Shown piece by piece: positions 8,458 through 20,122 of a stretch of 64,000 bases of DNA (its first letter is position 1; each line of letters opens with the position of its first letter). The translations under genes were made by a program, and so were the position numbers. This stretch comes from SLRI01 sp964393275 (GTDB lineage: Bacteria; Pseudomonadota; Alphaproteobacteria; Geminicoccales; Geminicoccaceae). The notes beneath the pieces were generated by a model, which worked only from the letters and a program-made list of their open reading frames with translations, ran no database searches and was not told the origin of the DNA. The DNA is taken from the NCBI GenBank assembly GCA_964393275.1, contig CAYMTA010000010.1, positions 1 to 64,000 of the forward strand, read 5' to 3'.

Positions 8458-8940
8458 TCAGTCGCCCGGGCGCAGATGCAAGTGGCAGCAGCCGTCGCGG
8501 CCGGGCTTCCAGGTCTCGGCGTGGAACTTGAAGCCGGCGCCCTCGAAGAGGCCGTTGTCGACGCGGGCGGCGATCTGGCAGAGCTCCGCCACCTCGTCCT
8601 CGGGGATGCCGGCCTCGAGCCAGCATTCCTTCAGGGGGCAGCGGTGGAACTTGATGTCGACCGCATCGTCCTGGACGTTCAGGATCTCGGGGCCGAACAT
8701 CGTGCCGCCATCCGGGATGATCGAGAGGAACTTCTCCATCAGGCCCTTGACGTCCTTGTTGTCGAGGCCGGCCAGCACCTTCGACTGCTCGACGCCGCGA
8801 TTGTAGATGGCGTCGCGCATGAGATCCGCCGCCTTCTCCTTGCCGAGCTCGGCCGAGAGCGTCTTGTACATGTTGTAGTAGATCATCCCGCGATTCCTGA
8901 ACGAGCCGTAGAGCTCCTCCCTGAGCTGCGCTTCCGACAT
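8458..8940 (-). CDS. L-2-amino-thiazoline-4-carboxylic acid hydrolase family protein
   Basis: A 160-residue cytoplasmic protein of the ATC hydrolase family, known in Pseudomonas for opening the thiazoline ring of L-ATC on the route to L-cysteine. Family landmarks are FHRCPLKECWLEAG in the middle, AARVDNGLFEGAGF, and the C-terminal PGRDGCCHLH with two adjacent cysteines. An AAAGGAGA ribosome site precedes the ATG. It lies 36 bp after the LivF-type ATPase and in the same direction, so it is probably the last gene of that transporter operon. The family is broad and many members have unknown substrates, so the exact reaction is uncertain. Confidence 0.82.
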   Translation of the reverse strand: MSEAQLREELYGSFRNRGMIYYNMYKTLSAELGKEKAADLMRDAIYNRGVEQSKVLAGLDNKDVKGLMEKFLSIIPDGGTMFGPEILNVQDDAVDIKFHRCPLKECWLEAGIPEDEVAELCQIAARVDNGLFEGAGFKFHAETWKPGRDGCCHLHLRPGD

Positions 8941-8976
8941 GACTGGTCTCCTTTCCCCTGTGTTGATTCGATGGGC

Positions 8977-10636
<1,660 letters not shown>

Positions 10637-10640
<4 letters not shown>

Positions 10641-12517
10641 TGGCTGCCGAGCAGGCCGCGCGGGCGGAACATGATCACGGCCAAGAGAATGACGCCATAG
10701 GTCACCATCCGATAGTCGCCGAAGCCCCTGAGCACCTCGGTGACGGCGATCAGGACGATGGCGCCGAGCACGGCGCCGGTGAGGTTGCCGAGCCCGCCCA
10801 GGACCACGATCGCGAGGATCTGGAAGGAGACGAGGACGAGGAACGAGCCCGGCGAGATGGCCGTGACGTAGTGCGCGTAGAGGGCGCCCGAGACGCCAGC
10901 GAGAAAGCCGCTGAAGGCGAAGGCCATGAGGATGTAGCGGATGGCCGGCACGCCCGAGGCGACGGCGGCGAGGCGATCCTCGCGCACCGCCCGCCAGAGC
11001 CGGCCGATATCGGAGCCGATCACCCGGCTGGCGACGAGGAGGGCCAAAGCAAGGGCGGCGAGCGCCAGCCAGTAGAGCTGCCCCTCCTGCCAGAGCTCGA
11101 TGCCGCCGAGCAGGCCCAGGACCGGCGGCGGAATGCCGAAGACGCCCATCGGCCCCCGGGTCACCGGGATCCAGACGAGGAAGACGCTGTAGAGGATGAG
11201 CCCCGCCGCCAGGGTCGCCATGACGATCACGTGGCCCGAGAGGCGGGCGGCGAAGAAGCCGGAGAGCACGCCGGCCAGGGCCCCGGCGCTGCCGGCGAGG
11301 AGGAGGGTGAGCTCGATCGGGATGCCCGGCCAGTAGCGGGTGGTCAGGATCGCCGCCACATAGGCGCCGACCCCCCAGATGCCGGCATGGCCGACCGAGA
11401 CCTGGCCGGCGGTGCCGGCGACGACGGTGAGGCTGACCGCCAGGATGGCGTAGACGAAGGCGAGGCCGAGGATGTGGACCCAGGTCGAATCGGGCGCCCA
11501 GAAGGGGAAGGTCGCCGCGCCTGCGAGGAGGAGGGCCGCGAGCCACCAGGGGGTGGTGATGGCGGGCGGCTCGGCGGTCTGGAAGGGGCTCGCCATGAGC
11601 GAGGTCGAGGGCACGGCCCCGCCCGCCGCCTGGGCGCCGCCGAGGGCGTCGAGGCCGCTCTTGCCGAAGAGGCCCTGGGGGCGGAGGAAGAGCACCAGCA
11701 GCAGGAGCGTGTAGGCGATGAGGTTCCTGTAGATCGAGCCCAGATAGCCGCTGGTCAGCGCCTCGAAGACGCCGAGCAGGAGGCCGCCGACGATGGCCCC
11801 CGGGATCGAGGTGATGCCGCCCAGAAGCGCCGCGGTGAAGCCCTTGATGCCGAGAGGCAGGCCCATGGTCGGCCAGATCGACTGGTAGTAGAAGCCGACC
11901 AGCACGCCGCCGACGCCGCCGACGAGGCCGGCGATGCCGAAGGTCAGGCTGCGCATCGCCGCCACGTTGACGCCCATCTGCTGCGCCGCCTCGGGGTCCA
12001 TGGCGGTGGCGCGCACGGCGCGGCCGATCCAGGTGCGGCTCAGGAAGAGGGTGAGCACGATGATGGTGCCGAGGCCGGTGAAGAGGATCAAGAGGTCGAC
12101 GGCGGAGATGTAGGCGTTGCCGAGCTGCCAGGTGGTCGAGGCCAGGGGGCTCGGGAAGGGCTTGGTGTCGGGCGACCATATCAGTTGCACCGTCTCGTCG
12201 AGGACGATGGCGATGGCGAGGGTGGCGAGGAGCGGGGCGATGCGCGGCCCCCGCTCGAGCGGCCGCAGGAAGGCCCAGTCGAGGCCGAGGCCGAGGAGGG
12301 CGGTCAGCGCCACCGCCAGGGTGGCCGCCAGGATCAGCGGCAGGCCGAGCAGCACGGCGAAGGTGTAGGCCAGGTAGCCGCCGACGACGAAGAGCGAGCC
12401 TTGGGCGAAGTTGATGAGGTTGGCGACGCCGAAGACCAGGACGAAGCCGATCGCCAGCATGGCGTAGACATTGCCGATGGCGAGGCCGTTCAGGACCTGG
12501 CTCAGAAGCTCGGTCAT
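10637..12517 (-). CDS. Fused LivH-LivM ABC transporter permease
   Basis: A 626-residue membrane protein in which the two permeases normally made as LivH and LivM are one chain. Residues about 1-290 match LivH (GLAIGNVYAMLAIGFVLVFG, GGITSIPGAIVGG, ending LRPQGLFGKSG). Residues about 330-620 match LivM (AVSLTVVAGTAGQVSVGHAG, GGLGNLTGAVLGA, ending FRPRGLLGSQ). A non-conserved Ala/Pro linker joins them. Such fusions occur in several alphaproteobacterial transporters. It is 65 bp downstream of the binding-protein gene and coupled to the LivG-type ATPase. Confidence 0.93.
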
Positions 12518-12582
12518 GCGCCCCCGCCACCCGGCACCCGGAGGTGCCGGGCCGGCTCGAGGATCGGCGGCAGCTTCAACGA

Positions 12583-13710
12583 TCAGCGCTCGAGGAGGAC
12601 GAACTGGCCATCCTTGATGGTCAGCCAGGTGATCTCCTTGACCACGTCGCCGTCCTGGTTGAAGGCGGCGACCCCGGTGACGCCCTGGTAGGGCTGCATC
12701 GCGAACATCGCGTCCTTGATGTTCGAGCGGGTGATCTCCTGACCGTGGTCGGCGAGATACTGCATCGCCGCCGCGAGGATGCCGACGCTGTCATAGGCGA
12801 TGGCGGCGAAGCTGTCGGCGGGGATGTCGTAGCGGCCCTCGTATGCCTTGACGAAGGCCTGGACGTTGGGGGCCGGGTTGCCGGGGAAGAAGGTGGCCGG
12901 CACGATCTGCCCCTCGACCGCCTCGCCGCCGAGGACGATGTATTGCGGGTTGAACATCGAGGTGGTGGTGACGACCGGGATCTTGATTCCGGCCGCCTCG
13001 AGCTGCTGCGAGAGGATCGCCGCCTCGGTGAAGAACATGGCGATGTGCAGGACGTCGGGGTTCAGCTCGCGGAGCTTCGTGATCACCGGGCGGAAATCGC
13101 GCTCGGTCTCGACGAAGGCCTCGTCGGCGACGACCTCGGCACCGAGCTCCTCGGCCCGCTTGGTGAAGTTGCCGGAAGCGGAGAGCCCCCAGTCGTCCTG
13201 GCGATGGACGATCATGATCCGCTTCGCCCCCATGACGTCGACCACGTAGTCGGCGATCGCCGGCGCCTCGATCTCCTGGGTGGTGGTGTTGCGGAACATG
13301 TAGTCGCCGATCCTGCTGTAGTCGGGGTGCGAGCAGGAGGGGCAGAGCTGGACGAGGCCGGCGCGCTGGTAGATCGGGGCGGCGGCCATGGACGGCGTCG
13401 AGGCGAAGCTGCCGATCACCGCCAGGACCTCGGGGTCGTTGACGTAGCGCTGGGCGATCGCCGTGGTCTGCGCGGAATCCGAGCGGTCGTCGTTCTCGAT
13501 GATCTGGAGCGGCCGCCCGGCGACGCCGCCGGCCGCGTTGATCTGCTCGACATGCAGGTCGATGGCGCGCTTGAAGTTGTTGCCGTACTCGGCGTAGTCG
13601 CCGGTCAGCGGGGCCGAGAGGCCGATGACGATCGGCTCCTGGGCGAGGCTGCTCGAAGCGACCGCGGTAAGGCCCGCGGCGAGCGCCACGGCGAGGGTTC
13701 TCATTCGCAT
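12583..13710 (-). CDS. Branched-chain amino acid-type ABC transporter substrate-binding protein
   Basis: A 375-residue periplasmic binding protein (Peripla_BP_6, LivK-like). The ATG at 13710 is chosen because it is preceded by a GGAGAGG ribosome site and opens directly into a signal peptide (MRMRTLAVALAAGLTAVASS, cleavage after LAQ). The mature protein starts with IVIGLSAPLTGDYAEYG, and QINAAGGVAGRP follows, both typical of the class. It heads the operon with the fused permease, two ATPases and the ATC hydrolase family gene. The ligand may therefore be a thiazoline or amino-acid derivative rather than leucine, which is inference only. Confidence 0.92.
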   Translation of the reverse strand: MRMRTLAVALAAGLTAVASSSLAQEPIVIGLSAPLTGDYAEYGNNFKRAIDLHVEQINAAGGVAGRPLQIIENDDRSDSAQTTAIAQRYVNDPEVLAVIGSFASTPSMAAAPIYQRAGLVQLCPSCSHPDYSRIGDYMFRNTTTQEIEAPAIADYVVDVMGAKRIMIVHRQDDWGLSASGNFTKRAEELGAEVVADEAFVETERDFRPVITKLRELNPDVLHIAMFFTEAAILSQQLEAAGIKIPVVTTTSMFNPQYIVLGGEAVEGQIVPATFFPGNPAPNVQAFVKAYEGRYDIPADSFAAIAYDSVGILAAAMQYLADHGQEITRSNIKDAMFAMQPYQGVTGVAAFNQDGDVVKEITWLTIKDGQFVLLER

Positions 13711-13852
13711 CTGCGTGTCCTCTCCTTTGCCGCCCCGGATGGACGCTCGTCTGTGGCGTCGCTGGCCCGGAGCGGAAATGTCGCGCCGAAGAGTAGGCAG
13801 GCCCGCCCCCCGCGGCAATGACCTTTCACCCCCCGATCGGCGGGAGCAGGCT

Positions 13853-14578
13853 TCACATCGGCTGGCGGGTCGGCTTCAGCATCAAGGTCGGAATGCTCAC
13901 ATGCGCCGGCTGCTCGAGCATGAAAAGGACGGCGCGGGCGACATCCTCGGGTGTCAGCGGCTGGTCGATTCCCTGCTGCCTCGCCGGGTGCTCCCCGGCC
14001 GGCATGTGCGCGAAGATGTCGGTGGCGACGAGACCCGGCTGGATGTTGGAGATCCTGACGTCGGTCGTCGCCAGCTCGATCCTGAGGCCCTGCGCCAGCG
14101 CCTCGAGCGCGTGCTTGGTGCCGGCGTAGGCGCCGACGGTGGGCCGGACCTTGGTGCCGGCGACGCTGGACGTGTTGACGAGATGCCCGCGGTTCACGGC
14201 CTTGAAGTGCCGGAGCACCGTGTAGGCGAAGCGAAAGGCTGCCTCGACATTGACGCGGACCATGGTCGCCATGCGCTCGAGGTCGATCTCCTCGACCGTG
14301 CCGAAGGCGAGCAGCCCGGCATTGTTGCAGGCGATGTCGAGCCGGCCGAAGGCCGCAAGCGCGGCTTCGACCAGTTGTCCGGGCAGGGCCGGATCGGTGA
14401 TGTCGCCGGCGACGGCCCGCGCCTCGCCGAGCTCGGCCACGAGCGTCTCGAGGCGATCCTGGCGGCGGCCGGTCAGGACCAGCCGGACCCCCCGCGCGTC
14501 GAGGGCCCGGGCGAGCGCCGCCCCGATCCCCGATGTGGCGCCCGTGACGATCGCCACCTGCCCCGCCAGCTCGACCAT
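13853..14578 (-). CDS. SDR family NAD(P)-dependent oxidoreductase
   Basis: A 241-residue classical short-chain dehydrogenase. The N-terminal TGATSGIG binds NAD(P), NNAG is at about residue 86, and the catalytic Ser (NTSSVAG) and YxxxK (YAGTK) are all present, so the enzyme should be active. The C-terminal region keeps the PGLVATD segment typical of the YdfG-like subgroup. The arginine after the second strand (TGRRQDRL) suggests NADP preference. It stands alone, divergent from the O-antigen ligase family gene; the substrate is unknown. Confidence 0.88.
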   Translation of the reverse strand: MVELAGQVAIVTGATSGIGAALARALDARGVRLVLTGRRQDRLETLVAELGEARAVAGDITDPALPGQLVEAALAAFGRLDIACNNAGLLAFGTVEEIDLERMATMVRVNVEAAFRFAYTVLRHFKAVNRGHLVNTSSVAGTKVRPTVGAYAGTKHALEALAQGLRIELATTDVRISNIQPGLVATDIFAHMPAGEHPARQQGIDQPLTPEDVARAVLFMLEQPAHVSIPTLMLKPTRQPM

Positions 14579-14734
14579 GAGTGCCTGCTCCCCGTCATCC
14601 TCTGCTCCGCTGCCGCCAGCCTAGAGCCGGAGCGGGCCGGCGGGAAGCCGCGCGCCGCCGGCGGCCGTGCTTGCCGACAGGACCCGGCTTGGCCAGATTG
14701 CCAGGGCACGTCCGCAACGGGGCACTTGGCGACG

Positions 14735-16198
14735 ATGGCAGCAGCAGAGATCGACAGCGACACGGGACGGCGGCGGACGGCTCGCCGGACGGGGAGCAGC
14801 CGGCGCAAGTCCAGGCGCGGCCGCGGCGGCACCGGCGAGCTGCCGAGGCCGCTGCTGTTCGCCACCGTGGCGCTGCTCGCCTGGGTGCCGCTGCCGATCG
14901 GCGGCCAGCCCGACTGGGCGGCCTCGCTCGCCGCCTCCCTGGTCGCGGCCCTGCTGCTCGGCTGGTGCGTCCTGGCATCGCGTCGGCCACTGGTGCCGCA
15001 TGTGCCGGTGGTCCTGCTGCCGGCGGCGGTGCTGATCGCCCTGGTCGGCGCCTGGAGCCTGCTGCAGGTGACGCCCGGTCTCCTGCCCGAGGCCTGGAGC
15101 CATCCGATCTGGGCCCGCGCGGCCTCCGCCGGCCTCGATGTCGAGGGGGTGGTCAGCCTCGACCGCTCGGGCTCAGGCGACGCCCTGATGCGCCTGCTCG
15201 CGGCCTGCGGCATGTTCCTTTTGGCCTTCGTCCTGGCGCGGCGCGAGGGCGACGCGCGCCTGCTGCTCGGCTGCATCCTCGCCATCGTCACGGCCTACGC
15301 CGTCTTCGGCCTCGTCGACCAGCTTCTCGCCTGGCGGTTCGCCGGCGGCGCCGGCTTTCAGAGCACCGTCTCCTCGACCTTCATCAACCGCAACCACTTC
15401 GCCACCTACGCCAACATGGGCATCGTCGCGGCCCTCGGCTTCATCCTTGAGCCGCTCCTGCGCGGGCCGGCCGAGGCATCCAGGGAGCGGCTCGGCCGGC
15501 GCGTCGCCGCGGCGATCACGCTGGTCATCGAGGAGCGCCGCTACCCGCTGATCGCGGCCGCCATCCTGCTGCTCGCCACGATCGGCAGCAATTCGCGCGG
15601 CGGCTTCCTCAGCCTGCTCGGCGCCGCCGCGTTCGTCCTCCTCCTGGTGCTGCTGGTCAGCCGGGTGCGGCTCGCCACCAAGCTCTGGACCATCCTGGCC
15701 AGCCTCGCCGGCCTCGGCCTCGTCCTCTGGCTCACCGGGGCGACCCTGCTCGAGCGGTTCGGCGCGCTCGACCTCGGCGACGGCGAAAGCCGCCTCCTGG
15801 CCTGGCAGATGACCCTCGATGCCATCCGCGAGCGCCCGCTTCTGGGATACGGGCACGGCGCCTATGTCGAGATCTACTATCTCCTGCACGATGCCGCGCT
15901 CGGCTTCGGCGTCTTCGATCATGCCCACAACGACTGGCTGCAGACGGCGGCCGAGCTCGGCCTGCCCGCCGCCCTGGCGCTCTGGCTCGCCGTGGCCCTG
16001 GTCTGGGGGCTCTGCGTCACGGGCGCCCTGACGCGCCGCCGGCGGCGGCTCTATCCCCTGGTCGGCGCCGGCGCCGGCTGCCTCGTGGCGCTGCACGCGG
16101 TGACCGACTTCAGCCTCCTGATGCCGGCCGTGGCCCTCACCTTCGCCGCCCTCCTCGGCATCGGCTGCGCGCAGGGCACGAAGGGGAGCCGCGGCTGA
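14735..16198 (+). CDS. O-antigen ligase family (Wzy_C) membrane protein
   Basis: A 487-residue polytopic inner-membrane protein with about ten to twelve hydrophobic segments. The large periplasmic loop contains GESRLLAWQMTLDAI, LLGYGHG and FDHAHNDWLQTAAELGLP, the region conserved in Wzy_C/RfaL proteins that join or polymerise surface glycans. The first 35 residues are very basic and cytoplasmic. The ATG at 14735 is the first methionine that gives a sensible start; ribosome-site support is weak. There are no glycan genes next to it, so the acceptor (lipid A core, exopolysaccharide or a protein) cannot be told. Confidence 0.82.
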   Translation: MAAAEIDSDTGRRRTARRTGSSRRKSRRGRGGTGELPRPLLFATVALLAWVPLPIGGQPDWAASLAASLVAALLLGWCVLASRRPLVPHVPVVLLPAAVLIALVGAWSLLQVTPGLLPEAWSHPIWARAASAGLDVEGVVSLDRSGSGDALMRLLAACGMFLLAFVLARREGDARLLLGCILAIVTAYAVFGLVDQLLAWRFAGGAGFQSTVSSTFINRNHFATYANMGIVAALGFILEPLLRGPAEASRERLGRRVAAAITLVIEERRYPLIAAAILLLATIGSNSRGGFLSLLGAAAFVLLLVLLVSRVRLATKLWTILASLAGLGLVLWLTGATLLERFGALDLGDGESRLLAWQMTLDAIRERPLLGYGHGAYVEIYYLLHDAALGFGVFDHAHNDWLQTAAELGLPAALALWLAVALVWGLCVTGALTRRRRRLYPLVGAGAGCLVALHAVTDFSLLMPAVALTFAALLGIGCAQGTKGSRG

Positions 16199-16210
16199 GG
16201 GCCCGCGCGG

Positions 16211-16909
16211 TCAGTCGACCGGCTGGATCATGGCGGCGGTGTCGGGCAGGCGGGAGTTGCGCGCCGCGTCCGCCACCCGCCAGCCCCTGAGCCGCTCGGC
16301 GGGCCAGGGGCCGAGCCGATCCCTCGGCACCGCGCCGGGCCGCAGCCAGTCGAGCGCCGCCGCGTCGCCGTCGAGGATCGCCGGCATGCGGTCGTGCAGG
16401 CGGATCGCAGCACTGGCAGCGGTGGTGACCACCGTGTAGCTGGCCACCCTGTCGCCGGTCGCCGGATGGGCCGCCGGGCTCCACAAGCCGGCCATGAGAA
16501 AGAGCTGGCGGTTGCCGAGCGCGTAGTAGGACCAGGGCACGGTGCCCTTGGCGCCGGCCGGCTTCTCGGGCTCGAAGAAGCCGTCCGCCGGGATCAGGCA
16601 ACGCTGGGTCAGGGCCGCCTGACGCCAGGGCCAGGCCTCGGTCAGCCGGTCGTCCCGCGCGTTGGTCGGCGCGAAGCCGGGCTTGCCGCCGGCCACGAGG
16701 AAGCCCCAGAGCCCCATCGACCAGAGCAGGCGGCCGGACCGGTCGAGCCTGAGGATCGGCGCCTGCTGCCTCGGGCTGATGCGATAGCGGGGCGGCAGCG
16801 GATCGGGCAGCAGCCCGGCATGCAGTTGCCAGCCACCCTGGCGGGCGAGCGCCTGACCGAGCTCGACCAGCGCGTCACGCGGATGGGTCAGCGAGTAGGC
16901 GTTGCACAT
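16211..16909 (-). CDS. SOS response-associated peptidase (YedK/HMCES family)
   Basis: A 232-residue SRAP domain protein. The initiator Met is followed by Cys2, the residue that forms a stable thiazolidine crosslink with abasic sites in single-stranded DNA after Met removal. Other family residues are NAR (residues about 83-85), RCLIPADGFFE and HDRMP with the active-site histidine. Length and order match the family. It shields abasic sites during replication. The gene is convergent with the O-antigen ligase family gene (12 bp between stops) and shows no obvious LexA box in the window. Confidence 0.92.
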   Translation of the reverse strand: MCNAYSLTHPRDALVELGQALARQGGWQLHAGLLPDPLPPRYRISPRQQAPILRLDRSGRLLWSMGLWGFLVAGGKPGFAPTNARDDRLTEAWPWRQAALTQRCLIPADGFFEPEKPAGAKGTVPWSYYALGNRQLFLMAGLWSPAAHPATGDRVASYTVVTTAASAAIRLHDRMPAILDGDAAALDWLRPGAVPRDRLGPWPAERLRGWRVADAARNSRLPDTAAMIQPVD

Positions 16910-16964
16910 GACCCCAGAATGCCGCCACAGCCGCCGGTCGTCGAGAGCCCCCGGCCTGCTCCTC

Positions 16965-19034
16965 TCAGAAGTCCCGGGGCTTGGGGGCCGGGACCGGCGG
17001 CGGCAGGAGCGGCCCGCGATCGACGACGAAGCTCACCGGCCGGACGGCGGCCGAGGCCAGGAGGTCGCGATAGACATTGCGGCCCTCGATCACGCGCTGC
17101 ACGTAGTTGCGCGTCTCGCGATAGGGGATGAGCTCGACCCAGTCGACGATGGCATCGCGGTCGAGCTCGCGCGGATCGCCATTCTGGACGATCCAGGACG
17201 AGACCCGCATCGGGCCGGCATTGTAGGCGGCGGCCATGAGCTCGATCCGGCCGTCATAGCGCTCCGCCAGCATCGCCAGGTAGCCCGCGCCGATCCGCGC
17301 GTTGTACTGGGGATCGCGCTGCAGCAGCCGCTCCGACCAGGGCATGGCGTAGCGCTCGGCGACCGCCTTGCCGGTGCCGGGCATCACCTGCATCAGCCCG
17401 ACCGCACCGGCCGAGCTCGCCGCGGCCGGATCGAAATGGCTCTCCTGCCGGGCGATGGCGAGCAGCAGCGCCGGCTCCACGCTGCCGCCTTCCGGGCCGC
17501 CCTCGGGATCGAGCAGGCCGTCATGGGCCGGAACGGGAAAGCTCACGAGCGGATCGACCACGCCGGCCGAGACACCGTGCTTGCCGAGCTCCACCACCAG
17601 ATCCGGGCGGCCGCAATCATGGGCGAGCAGCATGACCCGCCCCTTGTCCTCCTGATCGAGCATCAGCCGCTGCAGGAACGGCACGGCGCGATCGGCGATC
17701 TCCAACGCACAGAAGAGGCGGACGAGCTGGACCTGCGGCTGGTTGTCGAAGAGCGGGTCCACGACCGGCGTCGCCGCGAAGCGGGCGGCCTGGACGGCCA
17801 GGGCCAGAGGCTCGCCGAGCTCGCCCAGCGCCAGCTGGCCGTAATAGGTGGTCGGGTGCTCGGCGGCGAGCCCGTACCAGCGCGCGGTGGCCCGCCGGTC
17901 GCCCAGCGCCGCCGCCGCCCGTCCGGCCCAATAGGCGGCCCGGGAGCGGCTGATGGGCGTGCGCACGGCGTCGTACATCTGGGCGAACCGGCCGAGCGCC
18001 TGGGCCGGCTGGTTCGCGTGGCGCAGCGCCAGCCAACCGAGCAGCCATTCGGCCTCGGCGAAGGAAGCGGCCTCGGCCGGCGACTGGCCGTGCCGCTTGG
18101 CGAGGGCATAGGCGGCCCGGAAATTGCGCTGGGCCAGGGCTTCCCGGATCTGGTAGGCGCGCTCGTCCCACCAGGCTGCCGGCCGCTCCAGCTCGTCCGG
18201 CGGATCGAGCAAGAGCTCGCGGGCGTCGGCGTCGCGCCCCTTCAGCCGCCGCCAGCGCAGCCGATCATAGAGCAGGCCGGGATCGCGGACGAGGCGGGCC
18301 GGCACCGCCCCGAGGCGCCGGTCGACCCCCGGCTCCAGATCCTGCAGGGCGAGGCGTGCCTCGGCGAGCCGCACGAGGCCGCCATCGACCCGCCGGAACA
18401 TTCGCCGCGCCTCGTCCTGGCGCTTGTCCCAGAGCAGCCGGCGCAGCCGGGCGTCGTGGTCCGCCGCCGTCAGGAGGTGACCGAATTGCCCGAGGAAGAA
18501 CGCCTCCTCGCTCGGGCTGAAATTGTCCAGGATCCAGGCCTCGCGGGCCAGCCCGCGCCCGCGCTCCGGGGAACCGATGGCCAGCTCCGCCTCGGCCAGC
18601 CGGATCCGGCCCTCGCGGGTGCGTGGCGGCTGGCCGGCGAAGAACGCGCGCCGCTCGGCGTAGTCGACGGAGGCATCGAGGCGGCGCTCGGCCTGGACGC
18701 GGATGGTGCCGAGGCGCGGCCAGTCCGCGTGGCTCGACAGAAAGGCCCGGTAGCGGCCGAACGCGATCGGCTCGCTGCTCTCGGCGAGCTCGCGCCAGTC
18801 GATATAGGTGAGCAGGAGCGGCGAGCGCAGCGCGGCCACCGCCTGCCGGGCGGCGCTCCATTGCTGCCGGTCGGCGGCGTCCAGCGCCTCTGCCAGAGCG
18901 GCGCGGCCGAAGGCATCGAGCCCGCCCGGGGTCGCGGCCCGGCCATCCCCGGCCCGGGCCAGGACCAGGAGCGCCAGGAGCGCCAGGCAGCGGCCGGCCC
19001 GCGACGCCGCCTGCGCGCACCAGCGCCAGCGCAT
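16965..19034 (-). CDS. Soluble lytic murein transglycosylase (Slt70 type)
   Basis: A periplasmic transglycosylase of about 689 residues that cuts the MurNAc-GlcNAc bond of peptidoglycan with 1,6-anhydro product formation. The long N-terminal alpha-superhelical (U-shaped) region is followed by the SLT domain with catalytic Glu in RQESHFDP, then GLMQVMP and AYNAGP. I start it at the ATG at 19034, which opens directly into a signal sequence (CLALLALLVLARAGDGRAA). An ATG at 19112 in the same frame would add 26 residues without improving the signal peptide. It is divergent from dapA. Confidence 0.92.
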   Translation of the reverse strand: MRWRWCAQAASRAGRCLALLALLVLARAGDGRAATPGGLDAFGRAALAEALDAADRQQWSAARQAVAALRSPLLLTYIDWRELAESSEPIAFGRYRAFLSSHADWPRLGTIRVQAERRLDASVDYAERRAFFAGQPPRTREGRIRLAEAELAIGSPERGRGLAREAWILDNFSPSEEAFFLGQFGHLLTAADHDARLRRLLWDKRQDEARRMFRRVDGGLVRLAEARLALQDLEPGVDRRLGAVPARLVRDPGLLYDRLRWRRLKGRDADARELLLDPPDELERPAAWWDERAYQIREALAQRNFRAAYALAKRHGQSPAEAASFAEAEWLLGWLALRHANQPAQALGRFAQMYDAVRTPISRSRAAYWAGRAAAALGDRRATARWYGLAAEHPTTYYGQLALGELGEPLALAVQAARFAATPVVDPLFDNQPQVQLVRLFCALEIADRAVPFLQRLMLDQEDKGRVMLLAHDCGRPDLVVELGKHGVSAGVVDPLVSFPVPAHDGLLDPEGGPEGGSVEPALLLAIARQESHFDPAAASSAGAVGLMQVMPGTGKAVAERYAMPWSERLLQRDPQYNARIGAGYLAMLAERYDGRIELMAAAYNAGPMRVSSWIVQNGDPRELDRDAIVDWVELIPYRETRNYVQRVIEGRNVYRDLLASAAVRPVSFVVDRGPLLPPPVPAPKPRDF

Positions 19035-19225
19035 CGCTTGCCGGTCCGCCGGCGGCGCACTATCCTCTGCCGGCACGCCGTTCTCCGCCAAGGCTCGCGG
19101 CCGCGCCTTCATCCGTTCGCACCCGATGCCCGGACCGCCGCCATGATCGCGGCCTCGCCGCTCATCCGGCTGCCCCGGCCGTGAGGCCCGGTCTCGTGAG
19201 CGCCGTCATCGCAAGGAAAGCCCGC

Positions 19226-20107
19226 ATGTTTCGTGGATCGTTCGTCGCCCTGGTCACGCCGATGCGCCAGGGCACCATCGACGAGAAGGCGTTCGCCGGG
19301 CTGATCGAGTGGCATATCGAGAGCGGGACGCATGGCTTCGTGCCGGTCGGCACGACCGGCGAGAGCCCGACCCTGGATCATGCCGAGCATGCGCGGGTGG
19401 TCGAGCTCTGCATCGAGATCGTGGCCGGCCGCCGGCCGGTGATCGCCGGCACCGGCTCGAACGCGACGGCCGAGGCGATCAGCCTGACCCGGCACGCCAG
19501 GGAAGCCGGCGCCGACGCGGCGCTGATCGTGACACCCTACTACAACAAGCCCACGCAGGCCGGTCTCTTCGCGCATTACAAGGCCATCCACGACGCCGTC
19601 GAGCTGCCGATCATCATCTACAACATTCCCGGTCGCAGCGTCGTCGACATGACGCCGCAGACCATGGCACGCCTTGCCCAGCTCCCTAACATCATAGGGG
19701 TTAAGGATGCGTCAAACGATATCACACGACCGCTCGCGACGCGCGCGCTTTGCGGCCCGGATTTCTGCCAGCTCTCCGGCGAGGACGGCAATTCCCTGGC
19801 CTTCCTGGCGCATGGCGGGCATGGCTGCATCTCGGTGACCGCCAACGTGGCGCCGGCCCTCTGCGCCGCCATGCACGACGCCTGGGCCGCCGGCCGGCCG
19901 GCCGAGGCGCTGGCCATCCAGGACCGGCTCTTTCCCCTGCACCGCGATCTCTTCCTGGAGACCAGCCCGGCGCCGACGAAATGGGCGCTCGAGCGGCTCG
20001 GCCGCTCCGGCCCGGAGCTGCGTTTGCCGCTCGTTCCCATCGGCGAGGCGACCGCGCTGGCCGTCGAGGCGGCCATGCGGCACGCCGGGCTCCTCGACAC
20101 CGCCTGA
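19226..20107 (+). CDS. dapA: 4-hydroxy-tetrahydrodipicolinate synthase
   Basis: A 293-residue TIM-barrel aldolase that condenses pyruvate and L-aspartate semialdehyde, the first committed step of lysine and diaminopimelate synthesis. Lys160 (GVKDAS) forms the Schiff base, Tyr132 (IYNIPG) and Thr43-Thr44 (GTTGES) complete the catalytic triad, and PYYNKPTQ is conserved. The ATG at 19226 has an AAGGAAAG ribosome site and fits the family N-terminus (MFRGSFVALVTP). smpB follows after 15 bp, an arrangement frequent in alphaproteobacteria. Confidence 0.97.
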   Translation: MFRGSFVALVTPMRQGTIDEKAFAGLIEWHIESGTHGFVPVGTTGESPTLDHAEHARVVELCIEIVAGRRPVIAGTGSNATAEAISLTRHAREAGADAALIVTPYYNKPTQAGLFAHYKAIHDAVELPIIIYNIPGRSVVDMTPQTMARLAQLPNIIGVKDASNDITRPLATRALCGPDFCQLSGEDGNSLAFLAHGGHGCISVTANVAPALCAAMHDAWAAGRPAEALAIQDRLFPLHRDLFLETSPAPTKWALERLGRSGPELRLPLVPIGEATALAVEAAMRHAGLLDTA

Positions 20108-20122
20108 CCCCGGGGCACGCAC